Positions 22,071-32,103 of a DNA stretch of 36,660 nt are shown here, piece after piece; the first letter of the stretch is position 1; each line of letters begins with the position of its first letter. A model generated the notes under the pieces. It was not told the DNA's origin, searched no databases, and saw only the letters and a list, made by a program, of their open reading frames with translations. Source of the stretch: Silene noctiflora (lineage: Eukaryota > Streptophyta > Magnoliopsida > Caryophyllales > Caryophyllaceae); the NCBI GenBank assembly GCA_009801015.1, contig VHZZ01000073.1, positions 144,421 through 181,080 of the forward strand. Direction: 5' to 3'. Position numbers and translations under genes: made by a program.

Positions 22071-23828
22071 ATAAACACAATTAAACACATTAACTTAGTG
22101 TAATTTTTGGTTCACTATATATACAATAATTTACAATACCTAAAATTTACTTCCTGAAATACTTTTATCGGTAGTTTATTTTATGACATACTACGACATC
22201 CGCTAACTATTTAAATTAGCCAAAACGTAAAACCTATGGTTAAAGAGATTATTTATTTGATTAATAAGTAATCAATGATCACCTACTTTTACGTAACTTA
22301 TGCTTCTTTTGGGAAATATTTGTTGTTTGTTTGCTCTTTACAATTAAACACAAATATAGTTGGTATATAGTTTAATGTTTACTATGTTAGGTAGTGGAAA
22401 ATGACATAAATATGAACTTGTATTTTACAATAAAACATAAACACATAACCCAAGTTGTCAAATTCATCATATGTCACCTTATTTGAACATATCATAGATG
22501 AATCCACCAATTTTAAATACAACCGGTATTGATGTCCGGCTCCATCCGGGTTACCTTTATTTATGATTAAAATTTATATTCAATTAAATAAAACTACATT
22601 AAATTTACATAAGTCACAAAATTTATCACTAATATATTTTTTTTATGTCATATCTTAAAATTACGATAAATAAGTTAGGAGACAAATTCATTACTCCTGT
22701 TATTAATATTTTACTTAAATCGATTGGTTAACTAATTATTCATATATACTTTATTTTGTTGTTAATATTGTCACTTTTAATACATTCGTTATAACTACGG
22801 TTACTTTCACTACTCTCGCCGTAATTATTTTTAAGTAATTATTGTTACTTTCACTACTGCCGCATTACTATTGATAATTAACTACTCCCACTCCCACTTA
22901 CTATTCAAATGAGTGATTACTATCATATTACTATATATCCAATGTTACTACAATTCTTTTCACTACTAACAGAATTACTTTTACTATTAAGGCATGCAAT
23001 TTTAAGAGACTTATATATTTATATAAATATATTACATATATGCATTAAATCAAATCGAAATAATTATAAAATATTATATATTTTGGAAATCTAACTTGAT
23101 TTATGTACCTTTTAATAGTTTCCAAAATATAACTTACTTATATTATATTTGTGTATGTTAAATAATTATATAATTATATGATGATACTAATTAATAACAT
23201 AAGTGGGGCATGCTTATTTTAAGAAAAATCGCCATATTTTAATATTTTCTAAATTTATACTTAAACCAAAACTATATAATATTTACATTGAAGTCCCTTG
23301 GCCGGGTTCATCACACAGTGATATCGATTAAAAACTATATAGTATAATTAATATGTATAAATTTATTTAATTACATTGAAGTCCCTTGGTTTCAGGAATA
23401 TATAATTATATATATATAGTATTGATTCCAGAATAAAACCGTCTTATATCATGAAACGTTCACTTTATATGAAAAAAAATCATTCATTTATTAATATAAA
23501 TAAACAAATTGAAGGGAGGAATTTCATTCGGCACTGAAATAATTTATTTTTATACAAATAAACTGTCTTACGATATGAGATTGACGCACACATAAGTTAT
23601 TGTCTTCCCAATTATATTGAATTGTGTATTAGCCATGATCATCCAAATTATTTTCCTTGAAATATAATATTAGGGCTTACACATAATCCACCAAGTTCGT
23701 TCAACTCCCATCAATAATATATCAATACCTATGATTGGAACACTAATCTTTTGTCACTTAGCTTGATTGCATGTATTATTGCTCTAATCATAATTATGTA
23801 TGCTAATGATTTAGCTAAGCTTTGCTGG
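22071..23828. other. AT-rich intergenic DNA, no gene seen
   Basis: No supportable gene. From 22740 to 22990 a degenerate TTACTTTCACTACT-like phrase recurs. A 19-bp direct repeat (TTACATTGAAGTCCCTTGG) occurs at 23283 and 23371, 88 bp apart. Confidence 0.6.
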
Positions 23829-23830
23829 TA

Positions 23831-24660
23831 CTCCCTCTGTCTCGGTCATTTATTATCCTTTTTTTATTTTGGGGTGTTTCAGTCAATTATTACTCTTTCT
23901 ATTTTAAGAATGAACTTGATGAGCAACTAGTTTTATACCCGTACATAAAATGCACGGGTCTGTTTTAAAAAAAAATCTATTCGTGTACATTATAAGGCCC
24001 TACTTTTAAATATTTGACTATATATTATAGCGGTGTTTTTTAACGCGTGCCCTTATAATCCTAAGTAAAGAGAAAATAATAAAAATCTTTTTACTAGATA
24101 TCATATAATGAGTTAATCCATATTTTGGTTTCGTAAATTATTTCCTTATTCATTTATTTTACTTCCGATCCTTTTTTTTCTTTTACCAAATGCGTAGTTA
24201 GTGAAATAGATATACATTAAATATATTCAACCTTTAAATTTAAAGGTATATAAGAAACGATGATTATGAATAAATTCTCGAATCATCAAGGTAACATAAA
24301 AAATAATTAAGCCAATATGTGCCCAATAGATTAGGTAATCAAAATATTTGTCAGATTAGTTTATCAAATAAATTGGTTGCAACATAAAATTCATATACTC
24401 TATTTAAATAAATTTGATCAATGAATAAAGTAGGAAACAATTAGTGGTGGGGCCTTTGAAAAAATAAAATAAAATAAATCACCTAATTTTAATTTTTAAG
24501 GGATCAATAAAAACTCAAGAAATGACTCAACTTTTATACTATATAGATTTGATTATTCACACTCAATTTGTTTCAATTGTCATTAGTAAGCGGCTTTATC
24601 CTCTTTCCTTGTCTTTGTATCAATATCCATAGGACAATAATTAAGCGAGACGAAACTTCA
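23831..24660. mobile_element. Stowaway-like MITE split by a Helitron
   Basis: The left part (23831-23926, CTCCCTCTGTCTCGGTCATT..) matches the left half of the intact relative at 25382, including AAGAATGAACTTGATGAG. The right part (24548-24660, ..CACTCAATTTG.. to GGACAATAATTAAGCGAGACG) matches its right half. Without the insertion it would be about 209 bp, against 216 for the relative. TA flanks the left end; the last 8 bp of the right end are eroded. Confidence 0.7.
23927..24547 (-). mobile_element. Non-autonomous Helitron, 621 bp
   Basis: On the minus strand it starts TCTATATAGTATAAAAG (5' TC end, close to the plant consensus TCTMTAYTA) and ends with a hairpin ACCCGTGCAT-ttt-ATGTACGGGT (one mismatch), then 9-10 nt and CTAG, a CTRR terminus. 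The host bases are A before the 5' end and T after the 3' end, as expected for Helitron insertion without target duplication. No Rep/helicase is encoded. The insertion site is inside a Stowaway-like MITE whose halves can be rejoined. Confidence 0.8.
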
Positions 24661-24780
24661 TAAATCCGTAAAAAACTTCAATGTGATACGGTCCTTTTAT
24701 TATTGATTAATAACTCATTTCTTATTGTAAACCACAATCCGCTTCACAATGAATAATCTTCTTACAAAAGTATCAATTCA

Positions 24781-25004
24781 TGGACTATACAACCAGTTGT
24801 ACGGTGTAGAATATGAGCTTTTTAATAAAGTATTCGAGGTTTATGTTAAAGAATATGAGCTTTATTAGAAAGTATCTGGTTTCATCCATTTACACATTTC
24901 AAATATAAACTTAAACTTTGCATTAGCTCAGAAAAAATACATATAAGCTCGGATTCTTATACCTTGGTTGTACAATACTTATATACAACTGGATGTATAA
25001 TCTT
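24781..25004. mobile_element. Foldback/MITE candidate, about 220 bp
   Basis: ACTATACAACCAGTTGTA near the left end is an imperfect inverted copy of TATACAACTGGATGTATAAT near the right end. Inside are two copies of GAATATGAGCTTTWTTA. The target duplication was not resolved, so the superfamily is open. Confidence 0.45.
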
Positions 25005-25381
25005 ATACATTACTTTTATTTCATCTTGGAGATCTTGAAAACGAGTTGAACTTGTGCAATTCGGTTTATTAAGGTATATTTAATTATTACAGTACAATAT
25101 TTATAAAGGATAAGGATAATAATCGTCCTTTTATTGTATAAGTTTTGTTATACGCTTATTATAGCTACGACTCACATTATTTCGACATTTCACTTTAGTT
25201 TAATGTTTTGCATTTAACACTAAGAAACATCTGATGTGCATGGCATGACATAACATAACATTTCGACTATTCATTTTAGATCAAAAAATTGATTTTTTTT
25301 TCTTCAAAAATAATCGTCCATTCGAAAAAATACATTTCAACAATGTTAGGAAGTGTTGAGTCATTTTTGGATCATATAATA

Positions 25382-25597
25382 CTCCCTATGTCTCAGTCAT
25401 TTGTTGTCCTATTCTATTTTGGAGTATCTCAGTTAAATGTTGTCTTGTTGTCCTTTCTATTTTAAGAATAAACTTGATGAGTAATATAATCATTTATACA
25501 CAATTTGGTCCACTTATCATTTAATAATTAGCCTCCTCATTTTTCATTGGTTTTTTGTGCCAAAACCAAATAACAACAATTAACCGAGGAGGAGGAA
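25382..25597. mobile_element. Stowaway-like MITE, 216 bp
   Basis: The left end CTCCCTATGTCTCAGTCATT and right end AATTAACCGAGGAGGAGGAA are imperfect inverted repeats extending into TTGTTGTCC / AATAACAAC, with TA at both outer junctions (25380-25381, 25598-25599). It serves as the reference for the interrupted copy at 23831. Confidence 0.75.
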
Positions 25598-25636
25598 TAC
25601 TTAATATGATAAAATAATTAAGATTGAGATGATAAC

Positions 25637-26098
25637 CTAGGTAGTACCAAAACGGACACGGACAAGACACGGCATCCCATGAAATTTAGGACACGGGACA
25701 CACTATTTAAATTTAATAAAAAATACATTTTTTTTGTTATAAACGTTCGATTTTATTTTTGTAGAAGTATTTGATATTAAATTTAAATAAGTGAGAATAA
25801 ATTTAGCCTTGATTATTACTCATTTTCATTTCCCAGTCAAACCCATATTCTAATCAATCTCTTTCGACATCTCATTTTTCGTCTAAATAACATCATTCAT
25901 CCCAAATAATGTCTAAATATCAAGGACACGCGTCGGACACGTGCCCAAATACCATGGACACGCGTTGGACACGTGCCCGAGTAAAAGTAGAAAGTTAGAC
26001 ACGGCTTTATAGGTGTCCGACACGTTTAGGCGTGTGTCCGACGAGTGTCGGTGTCCAACACGGGACGACCGATTAAGAGAAGTGCCTGTGCTACCTAG
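25637..26098. mobile_element. hAT-like non-autonomous element, 462 bp, 8-bp target duplication
   Basis: Ends CTAGGTAGTAC... and ...GTGCTACCTAG are inverted repeats. ATGATAAC flanks on both sides (25629-25636, 26099-26106), an 8-bp duplication as for hAT elements. The termini are crowded with GACACG/CGTGTC words (for example GTCGGACACGTGCCC and GTTGGACACGTGCCC near 25930-25980), like the subterminal transposase-binding clusters of hAT elements. The middle is AT-rich. No ORF. Confidence 0.8.
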
Positions 26099-26144
26099 AT
26101 GATAACTATGTTGACTAGTTCTTTAGCACAAATTCTCATTGAAA

Positions 26145-26310
26145 ACGGGCACTATCCGTCATAAGTTGAAGACCGATAGTGTCCATCTTATAATATGCAA
26201 GTGACACTAATCATGGCCAAGTACTCCATTTCCCCCCACTTACCTTATTGTGAAAGGAATACTATTCATCTTCGCCTTGCGACGGATAGTGTCTGTTACA
26301 AACAAGACGT
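26145..26310. mobile_element. Degenerate foldback relic, related to 28750-28933
   Basis: CACTATCCGTC..GACCGATAGTG (26150-26181) and GACGGATAGTG (26281-26291) share the terminal words and layout of the better element at 28750. The arms are eroded. Confidence 0.5.
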
Positions 26311-27819
26311 TTTGCCATTCACACATATTTGCCTAGTTGGTAAATGAGATTAATTAAGATTGAGATGCACCCTCATCGGTTGACACTTCGACCAACGGAT
26401 CAGAAATTTATATTTATATCATTATATGCATCAATTCATCTACTATGTTAGTCTATGTATATTCAATCCAATCTTCTTGGTAGTAATTAATAACTACTAA
26501 TTACTAATTAATGACTCGGAAAATTATTGAATTATTAGAAAGTAGGTCGTTTAATAATTGTGGTGAAGTAGTTATATCGAATTCATGTCATTGAGCTAAA
26601 GGCGTTAAAGTGATAAAAGATGTACTGTATTTAGTAGGTGTTAATTGGTTAAATTTGTGCGATTTTTCTTGTCAGAATGAAAAAGATTGCGTGACTTAGG
26701 CTATAGCTTTTGCAATCCAATTAAGACTCCTTGGACAATTACTAAGACAACAACAATGACACAAAGAAACTAAAGAAACAATAAAACGTAAAGTTGGTGC
26801 AGCATCCTGATTGACAGCTCCACAACCATTAATTTGAAGGACCAGGTTCAAGCAGAGCTCGAATAGTCGAATGTTGAGGTCAAACAAAACTGAGTTCAAA
26901 ACATGAACACACGAGTCATAAAATGCCGATTAGAAACTAACCCTATTCAAATCTAGATTCACAGCATAATCAAAACCATAAATATTGCCAAATTGTCAAA
27001 TTTTTATGTGATTTAGATGCTCCTAAACCTTGAGCAATTAATTAATGTAATCATCAACAACTAGGAACTAGTTCAATAATTCAAGGTAATAACCTTATGA
27101 TTAGCAAATCAAACAACAAATCTATAGAGATTAGAGGTTGTTCCCATGTGACAATAATGAATTATTATGGAAAAAATACTATGATCACAAATTAAAGGTG
27201 ATTAAGAGGATTAATTAACATTTATACCAAATCTTTAAATCACATGTTTAAGAGCCTAAGACACTCGATAATGTTTCTATTGATTGTAGAAGATTTACTT
27301 TTATTTGATGCTTCTCATATCCTATAGACTATATAGAGTAATCCCTACAATCTTGGGCAATGTTTTTGATTGCTCTTAATCTTAATTATTAGCTTAGCTC
27401 TTTCCGGTTAATTAGGATCGGAGTTCGGAGTGGATGGAATTGTTGTAGTTAATCACTTCGTGAATCTTAGTATTGTATGAGATCGTCTTACTGTGAGATT
27501 AACTGAGACATCTGCAAGCATTTAACTTTCCCGATAGAGGATTTATGGATCTGATCACAAATGATATCTTCCGATGACCTTTCATTTTTGGATACGGCCT
27601 TATTCGATTATCATCAATATCATGTGTGATAACACTACAAAGCGAATGTCCATTCTTCCACAAACAGAGCCAATACACTTGAACTTAGCGGGGTGAAAAA
27701 TTCGAAAGTATATTCTGAAATTCTTGCCCTTTAGCGAGGAAAAACCCCCTGCCAGCCCGTTCCTAGCTCCATCACTGTATTATCCTCACTATGTGGCAAC
27801 TATTCATTGTTAGGCAACA
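26311..27819. other. Intergenic DNA, no gene seen
   Basis: AT-rich with no exon-like coding I can support. A 67-codon reverse-strand ORF at 26696-26899 has no recognisable motif. Confidence 0.55.
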
Positions 27820-27828
27820 AATTATAAA

Positions 27829-28264
27829 GGGATAATTCCCATAGTACCCTTGGAGTTTGCATTTTTTCCCCAAATGCCCCAACTTTTTTGAAAAATTACT
27901 ATAACCGCTCACATCTCTTAGTCACGATTTCGTAAAGCCGCGATTCTTTTTCTAAAATTGTAGATCTCGTAAAGACAATCATTTTGAAAAAAAAAATCAT
28001 TTATGTATATGTGATCAAAAATAAAAGCCGGTCAAAGTTTCTTGAACGCGTAAACTTTGACAAGTCGTAACTCTGTTCTAAGATGTTAGAAAAACGCGAT
28101 TTTTTTTCGACTTGAGGATCTCGTAAAGACGATCAACTTAGAAACAAATTTACGGCTTTTTTATCTCGTACCTAAGATAAATAACCAGTCAAACGTTCTT
28201 TTGACAAAAAAAGAGATATTTGGGAGAAAAGTGCAAATCTCAAAAATACCACGAGAATTATCCC
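27829..28264. mobile_element. Mutator-type TIR element, 436 bp, 9-bp target duplication
   Basis: Termini GGGATAATTCCC... and ...GAGAATTATCCC. The inverted similarity runs on for about 50 bp (left GTACCCTTGGAGTTTGC, right GCAAATCTCAAAAATAC). AATTATAAA flanks on both sides (27820-27828, 28265-28273). A 9-bp duplication with longish TIRs points to a MULE-derived MITE. Inside, an ATCTCGTAAAGAC(A/G)ATC phrase is duplicated. Confidence 0.85.
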
Positions 28265-28749
28265 AATTATAAACCCCCAATATAAAACCCTATAATAATA
28301 CCATGATTAGTGATGTAAGTACTAACCATGGTATGATGTCGTCAAAAAATTACAATAAAACTCAAAAACATTACATATAAACTTAGTTAAATTTAAGTTT
28401 TGATGGAAAAAAAATTTAAAATCTAACCTATAAACTTTAATAAACTCTGAAAAAATATACATATGCTCAAAAATAAATAAAGTTTGAAATAATAAGCTCA
28501 GAAAAAATACTCATATACTAAAAAACAAGTAAAATTAAAGGTAATATATCCGATCTATTTTCCTTTTTTCTCGTTACCAAGAGGCATCAACACCAACACC
28601 AACACCGAACACCTTAGAGTAATTTGTGCTTATTATGAAACAAATCCAAGTATACAACCAAGACTAGCCCTATATTGCCGGCCAAATGTTCCCTTATTTC
28701 TCTTGTTTTAAGCATCATATCTTTTTTTTTATGCTCACTTTCCCACAAT

Positions 28750-28933
28750 AAGAATTCTTATTTAAAATGGCCACTATCCGTCTTAAACTTAAGACGGATA
28801 GTGGCATCTCACACAAATGCAAGTGGGTGGAAAATGGATATACCTCATTGCCTCCCATTTGCATTTGTGTGAAAGGGTCACTATCCGTCTTAAGCTTAAG
28901 ACGGATAGTGACCGTCTTAAGTAAGACCTTCTG
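28750..28933. mobile_element. Long-TIR foldback element (Mutator-type MITE), about 184 bp
   Basis: Both arms contain a palindrome, CACTATCCGTCTTAA-A/G-CTTAAGACGGATAGTG (28772-28802, 28879-28909). Inner CACACAAATGCAAGTGGG / CCATTTGCATTTGTGTG also pair, so nearly the whole element folds on itself. TTCCCACAAT flanks both ends (28740-28749, 28934-28943). The 10-bp duplication suggests a Mutator-type origin. Confidence 0.7.
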
Positions 28934-29157
28934 TTCCCACAATTATAATCTTCATTCTCCCAAATACCCTACAACCTCCCTTATATAACTCCCTAAAATT
29001 GTTTTTATATTTCATACACTTACAAACTATACATTAAAAACTTAATTATATCGAACCCACGGTCGATACGTCCTTGAAAATTACGTCGATTTCGTCTTCC
29101 TTTACAAATCCCTCTTTTTACGAGATCGTATTGTTCAACACTTGCTACTTATCTCCT

Positions 29158-29172
29158 TATATATATATATAA
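29158..29172 (+). promoter_or_regulatory. Probable TATA box of the RTFL gene
   Basis: CCTTATATATATATATAAG lies about 80 bp upstream of the ATG at 29248, a normal distance for a plant core promoter with a short leader. Confidence 0.55.
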
Positions 29173-29247
29173 GCATAACACATACTTACACTTTCATAGT
29201 TCCATTACTAATTCTTTTCCTTGTATTATAATCAAATATTAGTAATA

Positions 29248-29418
29248 ATGGCTCAATTCCAACAATACAAAAGTATTTCATATACTCCATCTAAGAGAAA
29301 GGGAAGCGGGTTCACGAAAAAATGCGCTTCTTTGGTCAAGGAGCAACGCGCTAGGATATACATTCTTCGTCGATGTGCCACAATGCTTATTTGTGGATAC
29401 ATCCAAGACGAAGAATAA
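29248..29418 (+). CDS. ROTUNDIFOLIA-like/DEVIL small peptide, 56 aa
   Basis: Intronless. The C-terminal half is the RTF/DVL domain: KKCASLVKEQRARIYILRRC (24-43) then ATMLIC (44-49). Family members are small plant-specific plasma-membrane-associated peptides that limit polar cell proliferation and change leaf and organ shape when overexpressed. The N-terminal half is polar and basic (TPSKRKGSGF), usual for the family. The start is the ATG in AATAATGGCT; the length fits the 40-140 aa range. One oddity: after MLIC many members have Trp, while here it is Gly-Tyr (50-51). Identification is confident; the specific role is not inferable. Confidence 0.88.
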   Translation: MAQFQQYKSISYTPSKRKGSGFTKKCASLVKEQRARIYILRRCATMLICGYIQDEE

Positions 29419-29434
29419 GGTTCCTACAACACTA

Positions 29435-29475
29435 CTTGCTCGGATAATTTGGAAAATCCAAATTTTCCGAGCAAG
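29435..29475 (+). other. Near-perfect hairpin just after the RTFL stop codon
   Basis: CTTGCTCGGATAATTTGG (29435-29452), a 5-nt loop, and CCAAATTTTCCGAGCAAG (29458-29475) make an 18-bp stem with one mismatch, 16 nt past the stop. A third copy of the arm, CTTGCTCGGAAAATTGG, is at 29745-29761. A separate perfect 9-bp stem CCAATTGAC-aaa-GTCAATTGG lies at 29653-29673. Confidence 0.7.
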
Positions 29476-30431
29476 CATATATTTTCTTAGGGTACACATT
29501 AACACTAACGTATTAACACCTAGTGGTACTTAATATTCTCTCCTTTACAGCGATTTTTCTCCGATTTACCCTGAGCAAGTCATGGTTCGATTAGACAAGC
29601 TTTGATGCGACTATCTTTTAGAGCCTTATTGTATGCCATCCCACTTTTTTTTCCAATTGACAAAGTCAATTGGCTTTTGGAACATCATTGCTTTTTGGCG
29701 AATTGGCATTTTGATGCTGACGAATTTTGAACACATACATCCGACTTGCTCGGAAAATTGGATAGGCAGCTGAAATCAGTGGCATATATCATATGTATAC
29801 ATACTTTTTGAGTTTTTGTTGCTTGTATGAATTGTAATCAAGAGAATATACAAAAGCTGTATTAATCTTGAAAAATCTACATAAATGCAATACAAATACT
29901 TTTATCTATGTCTTGAACTATCTACAAAATAAACCAATATGTCAACCGGGTCCTTTTAACATTATTTAAAATGGTTGTGAGTGCCGTTTTAATTTAAGAA
30001 TGTGTACTACACAAAAATGCTAATGAATTTGTACTACAAATAAACCTCACTAATGGGTCATTTGGGTCTGATTCCGGTCGGATCACCACAGATCGAGTCA
30101 TTTTTTGGGTCAATAATTATAGGGTCAGGTCATTCTTGGCCGTTTGGGTTATTCGGCCCGTATCTGGCTTAAAAATTTGTCATTTCATGTTCACTGTGGA
30201 AAAAAAATAAAAAAAATTGTCATTTCATGTCAAGTCGGGGTCACACTTTTCGAGTCTCGGATAAGCCTTATCAAGTCAGGTCAGCTTTGCCGGTCTAATC
30301 CGGAGAATGAATTGGAACATGAATCCACCGACGTGCCAAAAACTTAGAAATTGCCAATTGTTTCAAGAAGAAATCAACACAAATCAATAAAAGTAACAAA
30401 TTAAATTCCCAAATCAAATCAAATCAAATTG
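29476..30431. other. RTFL 3' flank and endonuclease V promoter side
   Basis: No gene seen. Between 30050 and 30310 GGGTCA/GGTCAGGTCA-like words cluster, typical of degenerate transposon DNA in plants. The last 100 bases lead into the next gene. Confidence 0.5.
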
Positions 30432-31247
30432 ATGGATCAACAAGCTTCATCTTCATCTTCATCTTCATCCGATGACAGTATCCTCCACTGGATTAAAATC
30501 CAAGATGAACTGAAGAAACGATTAATCGAAAAGGACGAATTTACATGGGAATTGCCATCTTCATCACCATCGTTTTCAGTACAGACCAAAGAGGTGCTGA
30601 AATACATAGGAGGAGTCGATATAAGCTTTGTAAAGGAAGACAGTCGTATCGCTTGCGCGATTCTCGTCGTTTTAGAACTTCCTGATTTAAATGTCGTTTA
30701 TCAAGATTTTGTTGTTTCGAATCTTGATATTCCGTATATTCCTGGTTTTCTTGCGTTCAGAGAGGTTCCTGTACTGTTAAAACTTATACAGAAAATGAAG
30801 ACGGATAATGACGCTCATCGATTCTATCCTCAGTTACTTATGGTTGATGGCAATGGATTACTTCATCCTCGCGGTTTTGGATTAGCTTGTCATCTTGGTG
30901 TCCTTGCTGATCTTCCAACAATTGGAGTCGCGAAAAATCTGCATCACATTCAGGGGTTTAACCATTCAGAAGTTCGAGAAAATTTTGAAAACAGCGAAAA
31001 TGAAGACACAGTTTTTCTGACTGAAGACTCTGGACAGACGTTGGGAGCGGCTGTGAGATCGACATTAAGTTCAGTAAAGCCGATATTTGTATCAGTTGGT
31101 CATCGGATGTCGCTAAACACAGCGATCAAGATCGTTGAAATGACATGTAAATATCGTATTCCTGAACCTATCAGACAGGCTGATATAAGATCACGAGAGT
31201 ACCTGCGCAAGCATGCTATAGTATCATCAACTCCAATTTCCGACTGA
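30432..31247 (+). CDS. Endonuclease V, uninterrupted ORF, 271 aa
   Basis: Endonuclease V family: Mg-dependent nuclease cutting near deoxyinosine in DNA or inosine in RNA. Visible active-site motifs: IGGVDISF (59-66, metal-binding Asp63), DIPYIPGFLAFRE (99-111; Tyr102 of the wedge motif, Glu111), LLMVDGNGLLHPRGFGLACH (136-154, Asp139), GVAKNL (165-170, cleft Lys168) and SVGHRMSL (221-228, His224), ending with a normal RIPEPIRQADIRSREYLRK. All core residues are present, so it is probably active. The N-terminus has a low-complexity run of eight Ser from a TCTTCA microsatellite. The start is the ATG at 30432. The coding sequence has no introns in this window. It probably acts in nucleus or cytosol; no organelle signal is evident. 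Confidence 0.94.
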   Translation: MDQQASSSSSSSSDDSILHWIKIQDELKKRLIEKDEFTWELPSSSPSFSVQTKEVLKYIGGVDISFVKEDSRIACAILVVLELPDLNVVYQDFVVSNLDIPYIPGFLAFREVPVLLKLIQKMKTDNDAHRFYPQLLMVDGNGLLHPRGFGLACHLGVLADLPTIGVAKNLHHIQGFNHSEVRENFENSENEDTVFLTEDSGQTLGAAVRSTLSSVKPIFVSVGHRMSLNTAIKIVEMTCKYRIPEPIRQADIRSREYLRKHAIVSSTPISD

Positions 31248-31657
31248 ATGCCTGATACTTAGACATTGACTCGAGTATTTTGCAACGAACTCTGAAAATT
31301 GTATTGATTCAATACGATAGAATAAGTATTAGATCATTATCACAGTTTTAAGGGCGACTTGCTTCTACATTTTTCTGGATTTTTAGTTACCGTTGAATTG
31401 TTTTGCATTAAAAAAAAAGTCGATTTTGGTGTCAGATTATATAAAAAAGAACAGTTTGAATCGGAATTAGTCGTTGCTACTTGCGAGTATGCTCGTTAAG
31501 AAAACGTGTACTAAATGACTAGATGTAACAACATCAGGCAGTCGAAACTCGAAAGCTTAGAATTACGTTTCCACAATTGATAACATTCTTGACAGCCTTA
31601 AAACTCAGAGCTACACAATTAACTAAGCAAAGATTATTAGTACAACGAGATATAGAA

Positions 31658-31840
31658 TTAATGAGCAGCGATCAGTGGCGTAGCCTTGACTTTATCAAGC
31701 CACATTTTAACCAGTCCAAACAGCCCTGGTGCAAGAAGCTTTACTGTCGTCGAAACTGCCGGACCGACAACGGGAATGAAATTTGCTAGTTCACCAACTA
31801 AATACAATCCAGTGCCAAGTAAAAAATCCCAGAAACCCAT
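31658..31840 (-). CDS. Unrecognised 60-aa hydrophobic microprotein ORF
   Basis: ATG at 31840 (context TTTGCAATGGG) to TAA at 31658. The product begins MGFWDFLLGTGLYLVGELAN, continues through a Gly/Pro/Val-rich hydrophobic middle (FIPVVGPAVSTTVKLLAPGL) and ends with a basic FGLVKMWLDKVKATPLIAAH. It could span or lie on a membrane once or twice. I recognise no family. Supporting coding: a good start context, a balanced non-repetitive composition, and a TATA-like CTATATTTTACC about 65 bp upstream. Against: the short length and a location downstream of another gene on the opposite strand. No cysteine pattern or secretion signal of a known peptide class. Confidence 0.4.
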   Translation of the reverse strand: MGFWDFLLGTGLYLVGELANFIPVVGPAVSTTVKLLAPGLFGLVKMWLDKVKATPLIAAH

Positions 31841-32103
31841 TGCAAATGTTGTAATTTTCTGCTACTGTTATACTAGGTAAATTGTGTTGGTAAAATATAG
31901 ACTTGTATTGTGTATTTCTGGGAGTAAAACTGTAAGTCTGTAACTGTAACAGTTTTACAGTTTCTAGGAGTAAGATTAATAGACTAACCAATTAGGTTTC
32001 TTCTAACAGTTTTTACCCTCGGTAATTATACTTTGGTTTTTGGGGAACTGTATAAAATGTGCCCTTTCGTTACCTCTAATCTCTAGACTTAATTAATCTC
32101 TAG

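Noticed and set aside
26696..26899. 67-codon reverse-strand ORF with a CHCCCLSNC cysteine cluster
   Set aside because: The cysteine spacing fits no family I know, a neighbouring frame looks equally coding-like, and no gene context supports it.
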